A stretch of DNA of 40,811 nt from Myxacorys chilensis ATA2-1-KO14 (GCA_019359275.1 JAHHHP010000049.1:1-40811); one strand, 5' to 3'. Positions 25,065 through 33,336 are shown, numbered from the stretch's first letter. The notes: generated by a model not told the origin, from the letters alone. Made by a program: numbers and translations.

Positions 25065-26873
25065 CTAGAAATTACCGTGGGTTTCGTTCGCTTGCTTTAG
25101 TCGCTCCAACACTTCAGCGAGTGGAAGTGCGCCCAATTCACCCGAAGCACGAGTCCGAATGCTTAGTGAGTTTGATTCCACTTCCTTTGCACCAACAACA
25201 CCCATGACTGGGATCTTGTCTTTCTCAGCGTTGCGAATCAGTTTGCCTAAGCGATCGCCGCTCAAATCGACCTCAGCCCGAATGCCGATCGCTTGCATTT
25301 GCTCTACAACTTGTTTTGCAAAAGGCAGAAACTCATCACCCACCGCCAAGAGACGCACTTGCAGAGGTGCTAACCACACCGGAAAATCCCCTGCATATTC
25401 TTCGATCAAAATTCCGATGAGCCGCTCTAGAGATCCAAAGGGCGCACGATGAATCATCACTGGGCGTTTGCGGGTGCCGTCATCCGCAACATATTCCAGG
25501 TCAAAGCGTTCGGGAAGGTTGTAATCGACCTGCACTGTGCCAAGCTGCCACTCGCGATCGAGCGCATCTTGCACCATGAAATCCAATTTAGGACCGTAAA
25601 ACGCGGCTTCACCAACCCCTTCAACGTGATCCATCCCCAACGTTTCGACCGCGCGACGAATCGCGCTTTCTGCTTTGTTCCAAGCCTCATCGCCACCGAT
25701 GTATTTATCAGAACTGGGGTCACGGAAACTCAAGCGAGCCTTAAAGCTCTTGAGTTGTAGAGCTTGAAACACGTTTTGGATCAGATCCACCACTTTGAGG
25801 AATTCATCATCGAGTTGCTCAGGCGTGACAAATAGATGAGCGTCATCTTGAGTAAAACCGCGCACTCGCGTTAATCCGCCCAGTTCACCCGATTGCTCAT
25901 AGCGATAGACCGTGCCAAATTCGGCTAAGCGCATCGGCAGTTCTCGATACGATCGCAGTTCGCTCTTATAAATCTGGATGTGAAACGGGCAGTTCATCGG
26001 CTTGAGCACAAAGCCTTGCTCGTGATCTTTGGCGTCTTGGGTCTCCGCCATCATTGGAAACATGTCTTCGTGATATTTCTGCCAATGCCCAGAGACCTTA
26101 AATAGATCAACTCTGGAAATGTGAGGCGTTACCACAGGAAGATAGCCGCGCTTAAGCTGTTGTTTTTGCAGAAAGTTTTCCAGCGTTGATCGCAGCACCG
26201 TTCCTTTGGGCGTCCACATCGGCAAACCAGGACCCACCAAATCCGAAAAGACAAACAGCCCTAATTCTTTGCCCAATTTACGGTGATCGCGTCGGATCGC
26301 TTCCTCTTTACGGCGCTGATATTCGGCTAACTGTTCGGGCGATTCCCACGCTGTGCCATAGATGCGCTGGAGTTGCGCCTTGGTTTCGTCACCCCGCCAG
26401 TAGGCACCCGCCACCGATTCAAGCGCGATCGCATCGGGGTTCAACTGAGAGGTATTCTCAACGTGCGGACCCGCGCACAAATCCCACCACTGATCGCCCA
26501 AGTGGTAAATCGTAATTGGCTCTTCTTTAATGTCGTTTAAAACTTCTAGCTTGTACGGCTCTGCGATCGCCTTGATCCGCTGTTCTGCCTCTTCGCGGCT
26601 GACTTCTTCGCGAATGACCGGCAATTGACGGCGGATAATCTTCGCCATCTCTTTTTTAATTGCCTTGAGATCTTTTTCGGTGAACGGCTCAGGGCTATCA
26701 AAATCGTAGTAGAAGCCATTTTCGATCCACGGTCCGATCGTCACCTGCGCTTTGGGAAATAGCTTTTGCACTGCCATTGCCATCACATGCGATGCTGTGT
26801 GACGAATTTTTTGCAGTGATTCCGATTCGCTGGTCTTGGGCAGATGGATTTTTTCGGGGGATTCGGCAACCAT
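25065..26873 (-). CDS. thrS: Threonyl-tRNA synthetase (form without TGS domain)
   Basis: 602 residues. ATG at 26873 is chosen: the open frame extends 23 codons upstream (to 26942) but that part has no family similarity. The editing domain has its metal-type motif in H25-T-A-S-H29 and C133-A-G-P-H137. The class II core has the zinc cysteine C295 (KPMNCPFH), motif 2 region FGTVYRYEQSGELGGL and motif 3 HRAPFGSLERLIG, then the anticodon-binding domain. The enzyme charges tRNA-Thr. The ~60-residue N-terminal TGS domain of the E. coli enzyme is missing, since the protein starts just before the editing domain. It ends at a strong terminator. Confidence 0.96.
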   Translation of the reverse strand: MVAESPEKIHLPKTSESESLQKIRHTASHVMAMAVQKLFPKAQVTIGPWIENGFYYDFDSPEPFTEKDLKAIKKEMAKIIRRQLPVIREEVSREEAEQRIKAIAEPYKLEVLNDIKEEPITIYHLGDQWWDLCAGPHVENTSQLNPDAIALESVAGAYWRGDETKAQLQRIYGTAWESPEQLAEYQRRKEEAIRRDHRKLGKELGLFVFSDLVGPGLPMWTPKGTVLRSTLENFLQKQQLKRGYLPVVTPHISRVDLFKVSGHWQKYHEDMFPMMAETQDAKDHEQGFVLKPMNCPFHIQIYKSELRSYRELPMRLAEFGTVYRYEQSGELGGLTRVRGFTQDDAHLFVTPEQLDDEFLKVVDLIQNVFQALQLKSFKARLSFRDPSSDKYIGGDEAWNKAESAIRRAVETLGMDHVEGVGEAAFYGPKLDFMVQDALDREWQLGTVQVDYNLPERFDLEYVADDGTRKRPVMIHRAPFGSLERLIGILIEEYAGDFPVWLAPLQVRLLAVGDEFLPFAKQVVEQMQAIGIRAEVDLSGDRLGKLIRNAEKDKIPVMGVVGAKEVESNSLSIRTRASGELGALPLAEVLERLKQANETHGNF

Positions 26874-27092
26874 GAACTCAATCGCTAAAACATAAAGGTC
26901 AGGACAGGATAAACACCGATGACGATAGAGACAAAAAATCATCTCTACGCATGATGGACTTTACCGTTCATCTATCTTATCGAGCTAAGAGATTTCCTGC
27001 TTATTTCTGGCAATTTCAGATAGAATGAGAAGAGATTACGAAATGTAACGACTATTAGGGTTTTCTGACAACATAAAATTCAACATTTTTAG

Positions 27093-27410
27093 ATGTTTAA
27101 CTCCAACTTCTCCGAGTCCAATTTGCTTAAGACCGTTCTGGAACCCCTTTTGGAAGATTTTCAGTATTGGTTTACGCGATCGCGCACCTTGCTCGAATCT
27201 CAAGCGATCGCATTTCTAACTGAAGAACAGCAAGCGGATCTCTTGCAGCGGGTCAACTACGCCTATCAAGAAGTCCTCACTGCGCAGGCTCTCCTCAAAG
27301 CGACAAACGGACAAGCCGGAGTTGATACGCCAATTTTGATGACCTGGCATCAACTCGTCTCTGAGTGCTGGCAAGTTAGTATGCGCCTGCGGTCTGAGAA
27401 ATCCCGGTAG
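27093..27410 (+). CDS. Small conserved cyanobacterial protein, DUF2605-like
   Basis: 105 residues, ATG at 27093. A soluble, helical protein (SNLLKTVLEPLLEDFQYWFTR, then FLTEEQQADLLQRVNYAYQEV). It matches my memory of DUF2605, a cyanobacterial family of unknown function often found beside DUF2973. The next gene, 27610-27915, fits that partner. There is no catalytic motif. It is divergent from thrS, sharing a ~220-bp promoter region. Confidence 0.7.
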   Translation: MFNSNFSESNLLKTVLEPLLEDFQYWFTRSRTLLESQAIAFLTEEQQADLLQRVNYAYQEVLTAQALLKATNGQAGVDTPILMTWHQLVSECWQVSMRLRSEKSR

Positions 27411-27609
27411 AGATCAAGAATCATCTTAGTAGCGTAGTCACAAACTCTCTCTGAGAATGGATGGAAGAATCAGGAAAAATCTGAGAAACTGTTAGACAAC
27501 AGGGAAAATTTTTTCTCATAATTACTAGATTGGATTTAGCAAAAAATTTGTTAGATTCACTACATTTTTAAGTCCCCCATTTGATCAATGTCGTTTGGCG
27601 AGAGGCGCT

Positions 27610-27915
27610 ATGTTACTCCACCTGCTTTACATTCTGGCTTTTACAACTCTTGCCTTCTTGGCGATGAGCAATTTGATCCGCAATTTGATAACGTTAGGCA
27701 GTGAATCTCGGCAGTATCCTTCCGGTGGCGGGCCATACGGTCGGGCGTCAACGGCGCGTTCTGTCCCTCATCCTGAGTTGCTGGACTCTGAAGGCAGAGT
27801 GGTGAACGAGCCGCTTTTGGTGATGAAGTCGATGACGGTAGAAGATGCGCGTGAGCAATTGGATGCGCTGTACAACTCTTCTCCGGGTGGAGACACCTCT
27901 CGGGAAGACGCATAG
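27610..27915 (+). CDS. Small membrane-anchored protein, DUF2973-like
   Basis: 101 residues. ATG at 27610 is preferred over an in-frame alternative start at 27595 because the protein then begins directly with its membrane helix (MLLHLLYILAFTTLAFLAMSNL). The rest is polar: a Gly/Ser-rich linker, then HPELLDSEGRVVNEPLLVMKSM and an acidic helix VEDAREQLDALYNSSPG. This layout fits DUF2973. It lies 199 bp after the DUF2605-like gene and 103 bp before the GTPase gene, all on the same strand, suggesting a functional trio. Confidence 0.7.
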   Translation: MLLHLLYILAFTTLAFLAMSNLIRNLITLGSESRQYPSGGGPYGRASTARSVPHPELLDSEGRVVNEPLLVMKSMTVEDAREQLDALYNSSPGGDTSREDA

Positions 27916-28018
27916 CCTTGAATCGCGATACATCAAATTGCGATACATTCGGAAGAGGAAAGACCGCGCCTTGGTTTTTCCTGTTTTTCGCTGTCTGAGA
28001 TTGAACGAGGATCAAACT

Positions 28019-29335
28019 ATGGCTCATCCTCCTGAAAAGCCCTCTGATAAGGAATCGCAGAATTGGTTGAGTAAAGCTCAAGCGGCGATCGGTGGCGGAT
28101 TGTCTAGCGGATGGTCGAATGCCACTGGGTTTTTACCAAGTAAGTTTTTACCTGTTGAGCAGACGGCTCAGTGGGTGACAGGGTGGTTCAAGGTCGATGA
28201 GGCGGAAGTTGCCGAAATTCTAGAGAAAGTTCGAGCGGAATTGCCAACGACAGAAGCGCTTTTGATTGGAAAACCACAGGCAGGCAAAAGCTCGATCGTA
28301 AGAGGGCTAACGGGAGTGTCATCAGGTATTGTCGGTCAGGGTTTTCGTCCTCACACCCAACACACTCAGCAATACAGCTATCCGACAGCCGAGTTGCCAC
28401 TAATCATCTTTACGGACACGGTTGGATTGGGCGACGGAAGGCAAGAAACTTCGGATGTGATTCGAGAACTGACAGGAGAGCTTGAAGAAGAGAAGGCCGA
28501 AAAACGGGCGAACGTTTTGATTTTGACCGTCAAAATCAATGACTTTGCGACGGACACTCTGCAACAGATTGCCAACCAAATTCGACAGCAGCATCCTGAA
28601 GTGCCTTGCCTACTAGCGGTCACATGTTTGCATGAACTCTACCCGTCTAGCGTTACCGATCATCCTCCCTATCCACCCAGTTTCGAGGATGTTGATCGCG
28701 CCTTCGCTGAGATTCAACGCAGCTTTAAGAACTTGTTCGATCGCGCTGTTCTGATCGATTTTACCCTCGAAGAAGACGAATTTAATTCCACCTTTTATGG
28801 TTTGGAAGCGTTAGTTGATGCGTTGTCAGACCTGCTTCCTGAAGCCGAAGCGCGAACGATCGGGGAACTTCTAGAAGAGCGAGAAGCCGGACAAGAGATC
28901 GGCAATATTTACCGAGAAGCCGGGCGGCGCTACATTTTGCCATTTTCGGTAATGGCGGGGGCACTGGCGGCAATTCCACTTCCACTTGCAACGATGCCTG
29001 TGTTGACGGCTCTGCAAGTGTCGATGGTAGGGGCACTGGGACAGTTGTATGGGCAAACGCTCAACCCTTCGCAGGCGGGCGGGGTGGTGAGCGCGATCGC
29101 AGGCGGATTTCTGGCGCAAACGATCGGGCGAGAGTTGGTCAAGTTTATTCCCGGTTTTGGCAGTGTGATTGCGGCATCGTGGGCGAGCGCGTACACATGG
29201 GCGCTAGGTGAAGGGGCTTGTGTTTACTTTGGCGACTTGATGGGCGGAAAGAAGCCCGACCCAAAACGAATTCAAGCCGCGATGCGAGAATCCTTTGCGA
29301 TCGCGAAAGAGCGCTTTAAGAACAAGTCTAAATAG
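28019..29335 (+). CDS. Membrane-associated GTPase with DUF697-like C-terminal domain
   Basis: 438 residues. ATG at 28019 is preceded by GAGG 8 bp upstream; the frame is open 58 codons further up, but that part overlaps the DUF2973-like gene and has no similarity. P-loop GKPQAGKSS lies at 84-92, and the G3 motif DTVGLGDG at 133-140. The G4 position reads TCLHEL rather than the classical NKxD, a variant consistent with HSR1/YcjX-type GTPases. The C-terminal ~150 residues hold hydrophobic segments (PFSVMAGALAAIPLPLATMPVL, cited loosely; also GSVIAASWASAY) typical of DUF697, which attach the protein to a membrane. Role unknown; membrane remodelling or stress functions are known for relatives. Confidence 0.85.
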   Translation: MAHPPEKPSDKESQNWLSKAQAAIGGGLSSGWSNATGFLPSKFLPVEQTAQWVTGWFKVDEAEVAEILEKVRAELPTTEALLIGKPQAGKSSIVRGLTGVSSGIVGQGFRPHTQHTQQYSYPTAELPLIIFTDTVGLGDGRQETSDVIRELTGELEEEKAEKRANVLILTVKINDFATDTLQQIANQIRQQHPEVPCLLAVTCLHELYPSSVTDHPPYPPSFEDVDRAFAEIQRSFKNLFDRAVLIDFTLEEDEFNSTFYGLEALVDALSDLLPEAEARTIGELLEEREAGQEIGNIYREAGRRYILPFSVMAGALAAIPLPLATMPVLTALQVSMVGALGQLYGQTLNPSQAGGVVSAIAGGFLAQTIGRELVKFIPGFGSVIAASWASAYTWALGEGACVYFGDLMGGKKPDPKRIQAAMRESFAIAKERFKNKSK

Positions 29336-29519
29336 GAAAACTAAAGTTAAAAATCTTATCCAATTCAAATTAAAAGCTATGGGCTTGACTCATCACCATA
29401 GTCATCAAATATGGGGTACGAATCGAATCTACCTCCGTGTTCTCGTGAAAGGTATCTCCAATATTTTCCATCAGCGGAAACCCAATTAGAATTAATTGAA
29501 ACACTGAAGAGCAATAGTA

Positions 29520-30098
29520 TCAACTAAACAATATTTGATTTAGGTCTAACAGAAAGCCTGGCAATATGTCTTCTCCAGATAAACTTCTTGGAGACTGGAG
29601 CACTTCAACGGGTTGTCCTAGTCGATAAATCTTAACACGCTGATTTTGCGGATCAATTAGCCAGCCTAAGCGAACGCCGCAATCAATATACTCTTGCATC
29701 TTCTGTTGCAGTCGCTCTAACGCATCGGTAGCAGATCGCAACTCAACCACAAAATCAGGAGCCAGTGGAAGAAATCTATTTGGATCAGGATTAAGAGCTT
29801 TTAAGCGATCGTGCCTGACCCAAGCAACATCAGGAGAACGATTTGCCCCCTTTGGCAACGTAAAGCCCGTTGAAGAATCGAATGTGAGTCCTGTTCCGTC
29901 CCTTTCTGACCAAACCTCCAGACGCGCTGTGAGCTTAGAATTGCGGTTTCCCGATTGCCAGCCAGTAGGGGGCATGATGATCAGTTCTCCATTAGCAGTT
30001 CGCTCTAGGCGTAAATCTCGGTTGTTTTGGCAAAGCTCAAAGAATTGCTCGTCGGTTAGCTCAAGCGTAGGACTAAGACTAAGGATTAGAGCGGTCAT
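29520..30098 (-). CDS. Uma2-family (DUF820) putative PD-(D/E)XK nuclease, copy 4
   Basis: 192 residues, ATG at 30098. Uma2 pattern of the LSPTLELTDEQFFELCQ subgroup: LERTANGELIIMPPTG, then RSPDVAWVRHDR (core Asp), FVVELRSATD (core Glu), a glutamine/lysine helix LQQKMQEYIDCGVRLGWLIDP, and DILPGFLLDLNQI. It is distinct from the other three copies in this window and is not a recent duplicate of them. It lies just downstream of the poly-serine protein gene, on the same strand, 82 bp away. No evidence ties it to the export cluster beyond position. Confidence 0.87.
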   Translation of the reverse strand: MTALILSLSPTLELTDEQFFELCQNNRDLRLERTANGELIIMPPTGWQSGNRNSKLTARLEVWSERDGTGLTFDSSTGFTLPKGANRSPDVAWVRHDRLKALNPDPNRFLPLAPDFVVELRSATDALERLQQKMQEYIDCGVRLGWLIDPQNQRVKIYRLGQPVEVLQSPRSLSGEDILPGFLLDLNQILFS

Positions 30099-30180
30099 GG
30101 TCGTTTCCTGCTCACTATGCGTAGCTTAGCATCGTCTAGGTACATCTTGAGTCGTTTTACTGTCACTGCCAAGAGTTCAA

Positions 30181-30369
30181 TTATGAACTGCTAGACGACG
30201 CGCTAGACGATGAACTACTAGAGCTTCCGTCCTGATGAACTTTAGCTTTAGTCGATTGATAAGTTGTGTTTTCTTTTCCATTCACAATCACAGAACTCTT
30301 TGCTTCTGCAACCGTTTTACCATCAGCAGAGACAACGTATTGAATCAAAGTTTTAGAATGGTTCATCAT
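30181..30369 (-). CDS. Small poly-serine-tailed protein of the export cluster
   Basis: 62 residues. ATG at 30369 follows a perfect ribosome binding site (AAGGAG, 5 bp before), which makes this small gene convincing. The body reads SKTLIQYVVSADGKTVAEAK and continues with alternating polar/hydrophobic residues as in beta-strands. The last 14 residues are a run of Ser with one Ala. The block S-A-D-G-K-T-V-A-E-A-K-S resembles E-A-D-G-T-A-V-A-K-S of precursor 1 (31442-31759). No double-glycine leader or signal peptide is seen. It starts 23 bp after the PpiC-like gene and is surely co-transcribed with it. Function unknown. Confidence 0.72.
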   Translation of the reverse strand: MMNHSKTLIQYVVSADGKTVAEAKSSVIVNGKENTTYQSTKAKVHQDGSSSSSSSSASSSSS

Positions 30370-30392
30370 TACGCTCCTTAATGTCTAATGTC

Positions 30393-31175
30393 TTATTGAT
30401 GAAGTAAATAGTTCAATTCGCCCAACAACCATTCTTGAAACAAGCGGTTTAAGATATGCTGTCTGACTTCTGGCGTTAATTGGGCCGGAATAAACTCTTC
30501 GGCCAACAGTAGATGAAAGCCGTTCTCCGTTTGAACAGGCGGAATTGTTACTCCCGCAGTTGCACCAAAGATGACGGCTGCTAAAGTTGGCTTCAACCTC
30601 GAACGATATACTACTCCTTCATAACCACATTGATGTCGGCGTTGTTCATTAATATCATAAACATGAGCCGCTTCGTAGAAACTGATTTCTCGCTCCTCAA
30701 TCTGGTAGAAGATCTCGCGAGCCGTCTTCTCGTAAGGAACAATAATTTGATAGAGCAACACTTGCTCAAAATCCAGACGGCTTTGGGCAAAAAAACTTTC
30801 GACTTGATGACCAAAAAGCTCTTGTTTGAGCTTCTCAGAGAGCAGACGATCGCGGATTCCGGCTTCCCAATCCTCTACTGTTATCTGCTGTTCTGTAAGC
30901 CATGCTAAGGTTTCTGCTGCCCGCTCTAGACGAAACTCGCGGCGTAGACGATCAGCCTCAACCTGGATTTCTTCGGGTGCGATCGTAATTTCGCGCGATC
31001 GCGCCGCTTGATCAATAATTCTCTGACATAAAATTTTCTGTCGAATATCCTTAAGCAGTAAGTTTTTTTTCAGAAAACCAATAATCTCGTCCGGCTGAAT
31101 AGATGAACTTAAAGCTGGCTGAACCGGCGAATTTGATGAGGGAGCCATGTTGTTGTCAAGCTGAGTAAATATCAT
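30393..31175 (-). CDS. PpiC/SurA-like peptidyl-prolyl isomerase or chaperone
   Basis: 260 residues from ATG at 31175; a second ATG at 31148 is an equal alternative, and neither has a clear ribosome binding site. The N-terminal half is helical like the SurA/trigger-factor substrate-binding region (IIGFLKKNLLLKDIRQKIL; RLRREFRLERAAETLAWL). The C-terminal half has a parvulin-type fold: FYEAAHVYDIN near 170, GYEGVVYRSRLKPTLAAVIF and VQTENGFHLLLAEEF. There is no signal peptide, so it acts in the cytoplasm or leaves by another route. In cyanobacteria such genes often sit beside C39-ABC/HlyD exporters. Here it lies between precursor 1 and the poly-serine gene, suggesting it keeps export substrates unfolded or folds them. 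Confidence 0.82.
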   Translation of the reverse strand: MIFTQLDNNMAPSSNSPVQPALSSSIQPDEIIGFLKKNLLLKDIRQKILCQRIIDQAARSREITIAPEEIQVEADRLRREFRLERAAETLAWLTEQQITVEDWEAGIRDRLLSEKLKQELFGHQVESFFAQSRLDFEQVLLYQIIVPYEKTAREIFYQIEEREISFYEAAHVYDINEQRRHQCGYEGVVYRSRLKPTLAAVIFGATAGVTIPPVQTENGFHLLLAEEFIPAQLTPEVRQHILNRLFQEWLLGELNYLLHQ

Positions 31176-31441
31176 TAGCTGTATGGTAGGGAAGAACTGA
31201 CCATTGTTGTCGTATAGTCACCCATTCTCGCGTAATGCTACTCACCGCGTTTTAGAACCAATCGACAACTATAAGTAGATGCATGTTTGAGCCTTCTAGA
31301 TTTCTGTAATTTGAGTTTCAGCCTCAGTTGATAGATTGAGAAAATTACGTAAACAGTGGCAATTAAATAATAACTCCAGAGCCTATTTAGGTAGAGTTAA
31401 AATGCCAACCACTTGACCGAAAGTAGAATTATGAAAAAGTT

Positions 31442-31759
31442 TTAATTGGAATAATCGATGTATGTCGAAGAAGAACTTATTTTAATGCTTGTTCTAGAAT
31501 ATTGCGTTTCACTTTTTGCAACTGCTGTGCCGTCTGCCTCAACAGAGCTATTGCTTGAGAAAGAGGTATTGGTAATTTTTGTTGAAACGCCAGCAAAAGT
31601 CAAAGTTTGCTGCCCAAAAGCGTAGCTAGACACGTTTCCAGCAGCAAAGTTATATCCGGTAAATACACTAGCATTTACTTCAGTGTTAATGCCTCCTAAA
31701 AGAGCAGTAGATGTAGATGCCTGGGGGTTAATAAAGTCTAGATCTTCGATAGATATCAT
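31442..31759 (-). CDS. Double-glycine leader precursor protein 1
   Basis: 105 residues, ATG at 31759 with GGAG 11 bp upstream. The first 23 residues form a leader opening MISIEDLDFI and ending ALLGG; a C39 peptidase would cut after G23. The core (82 residues) starts INTEVNAS, has no cysteine, few charges and much Ser, Thr, Asn and Val in alternating pattern (STKITNTSFSSNSS; EADGTAVAKSETQY). That favours beta-strand stacking rather than a lanthipeptide. A leader motif I-x-x-D-L-(D/N) is shared with the two other precursors. The peptidase/exporter is encoded at 35969-39196. A -10-like TATCTT lies about 40 bp upstream. Confidence 0.8.
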   Translation of the reverse strand: MISIEDLDFINPQASTSTALLGGINTEVNASVFTGYNFAAGNVSSYAFGQQTLTFAGVSTKITNTSFSSNSSVEADGTAVAKSETQYSRTSIKISSSSTYIDYSN

Positions 31760-32253
31760 TACATTGTCACTCCAAGACTCTCACACATTTCTAAGATAAA
31801 ACCTGCACTTTCTTCCTGAGAAAATGTCTGAGGAGCCTATAATTCCTTTACTTCAGTTCTGCCTTATCTTAAATTGAAGGCTACTACACAGAACCTTTAG
31901 CCACGAGCTGAGCGTGAAGAACTCGTTAACTGGGTTATGCAACTGTATCAGCTAAGGAATCTTCAATCTAATTCAGTCCAAGGCAAATTGAAGCAGTGAA
32001 ATCAGCTTTTCAAAGATTTTCTTAAGAAAAAACTCCGCACCTCAGTATAAGACAAGTCAAAAATAAAAGATTCAGAGTTGCGTTGAATCTTATTTCATTG
32101 ATATTCTATAACCTGTTTGTAATCGCGAAGTTTTGATGGTTTTTCTGTGAAAAGAAAGCCGGTGAGCATCGCAAAGATTGCAGATGCTCGCCAACTTCTT
32201 TTGTCAACTCCGAAAATTGCTTTTATCAGCCAATCTGGTTAATGAAAGCAAAA
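31760..32253. other. Spacer between precursors 1 and 2
   Basis: 494 bases without a gene. The left end holds the minus-strand promoter region of precursor 1, with TATCTTAGAAAT around 31788-31799. The right end holds the terminator-like hairpin of precursor 2. The middle is AT-rich and shows nothing recognisable; no further leader-like small frame was found. Confidence 0.5.
32146..32192 (-). terminator. Probable terminator of precursor 2
   Basis: GGTGAGCATC (32161-32170) pairs with GATGCTCGCC (32183-32192), nine Watson-Crick pairs plus one G-U/mismatch, around a 12-base loop. On the minus strand it is followed by GGCTTTCTTTTC, a T-rich tract interrupted by a C. It stands about 60 bp after the precursor 2 stop codon. 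Confidence 0.7.
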
Positions 32254-32556
32254 TTAGTGAGACCAGTTGAAGTAAGAGCCTTGTGAACCAGAAACAGAGG
32301 TTGCTTTAGACTCAGAACCGAATCCTTCCTTAGTAAAAGTGTAAGAAACTGCTTGAGAGGATGAATTTTTACCCAGTGCTGTGGCGTCAGCTTCAGCCCC
32401 AGCAAAATTACCTTTGATATCAACCTTGGATGTCAATTTCTTGTTGAGTTCCAAATATTCTTTGATGACAGTGTTCGAGCTTTCACCAAAAAAGTAACCA
32501 CCTAGAACATTGGTCTCTTCAGCAGATTGTAGATAGTTTAGATCAGAGATAATCAT
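32254..32556 (-). CDS. Double-glycine leader precursor protein 2
   Basis: 100 residues. ATG at 32556 is chosen because AGGAG precedes it by 7 bp; the longer frame from a TTG at 32592 includes that ribosome binding site. The leader is 20 residues, opening MIISDLNYL and ending NVLGG, followed by a core that starts YFFGESS. The core (80 residues) has no cysteine and is rich in Ser, Ala, Gly and Lys with an A-x-A-x-A-like pattern (GAEADATALGKNSSSQ, then FGSESKATSVSGSQGS). The leader is the closest of the three to a textbook C39 substrate. It has its own upstream motif at 32639-32656 and its own terminator. Confidence 0.85.
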   Translation of the reverse strand: MIISDLNYLQSAEETNVLGGYFFGESSNTVIKEYLELNKKLTSKVDIKGNFAGAEADATALGKNSSSQAVSYTFTKEGFGSESKATSVSGSQGSYFNWSH

Positions 32557-32638
32557 CAGATTGCTCCTAGAAAATTGTTTTTTCTGTTTCAACTCTGCTT
32601 GAGTTGATATTTATAAGATAGGTTTTTTGTTGTTATGC

Positions 32639-32656
32639 GTGGGGTCATTTTGGCTC
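32639..32656 (-). promoter_or_regulatory. 18-bp motif upstream of precursor 2
   Basis: On the minus strand it reads GAGCCAAAATGACCCCAC. It is identical to 33337-33354. Eighteen bases further downstream on the minus strand comes TATCTTATAAAT (-10-like, ending about 50 bp before the start codon). Same motif and same distance at two paralogous genes suggests an activator or sigma-factor site. Confidence 0.65.
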
Positions 32657-32858
32657 ATTCTCGAATTTATTTTGAGAATTTGGTTCTAGTAATCTCAGTT
32701 TTTAGCAGTCTAGAAGTTTCCTTTATTTCAGCAAAACAAGTGCCAAATTCTTATATTCTCTGGCACTTGAAAAGTTGTTTTATTTTGATTGCTTTAAAGC
32801 AAATTGAAAGCTTGTAAAGGCTCAGCATTGAGTAGGTAACATCAGCTTTATGGGCAAG

Positions 32859-33194
32859 TTATCTAAAGGAATTGAAAAGCAAGCCCCAGAATGAGGTAGG
32901 CGTTAAGCCGCTGCTATGAGTGGCCATTCTGACCACAGTTGATGAGGTTGTAAAGCTACCATTTTCATTGCTGCTATTAATCGAAACCGCAAAACCTGGC
33001 GCTTCCTCATAAGATAGCTGAATACCAGAAGGGGATTGAGGAAGGGTTGTTTGAAAGAGTTCTGTTTCGCCTAACCTCAAGATAAGCTGTTGGTTATTAA
33101 GATCCAAAAAAAGAGAGTTTGAAGTTAAGCTACTGCCTACAATACTCTCGTCGCCAGGGGAATAAACTAAATGGTCTAAATCAGTGATAAACAT
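32859..33194 (-). CDS. Double-glycine-type (Gly-Ser) leader precursor protein 3
   Basis: 111 residues, ATG at 33194 with GAGG about 9 bp upstream. The first 21 residues open MFITDLDHLV and end SIVGS, so the predicted cut would follow Gly-Ser instead of Gly-Gly; C39 peptidases accept G-G, G-A and G-S. The leader shares I-x-D-L-D with precursors 1 and 2. The 90-residue core starts SLTSNSLFLDLNNQQL, has no cysteine and ends in a hydrophobic stretch (FWGLLFNSF). It differs from cores 1 and 2 and may have another role. It follows the terminator of the HetP gene and has its own upstream motif at 33337-33354. Confidence 0.75.
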   Translation of the reverse strand: MFITDLDHLVYSPGDESIVGSSLTSNSLFLDLNNQQLILRLGETELFQTTLPQSPSGIQLSYEEAPGFAVSINSSNENGSFTTSSTVVRMATHSSGLTPTSFWGLLFNSFR

Positions 33195-33336
33195 GAAGTC
33201 AGTCCTCTAAATTGGTGATGCTTCGTATCAATTTAGTCGAGTCCTGTGAATAGAGCAGTTAGAGAATAAACGCTCTATTTCTGTCATCTTAAGTAACTAT
33301 CCTACATTCCTACATATAACGAGAACAGTCGAAAGT

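Noticed and set aside
27845..28018. 58-codon N-terminal extension of the GTPase
   Set aside because: It overlaps the DUF2973-like gene; a ribosome binding site precedes the ATG at 28019.
30181..33194. PatS/HetN-like RGSGR pentapeptide in the small proteins
   Set aside because: None of the three precursors or the poly-Ser protein contains RGSGR or a near match, so a direct PatS role is not supported.
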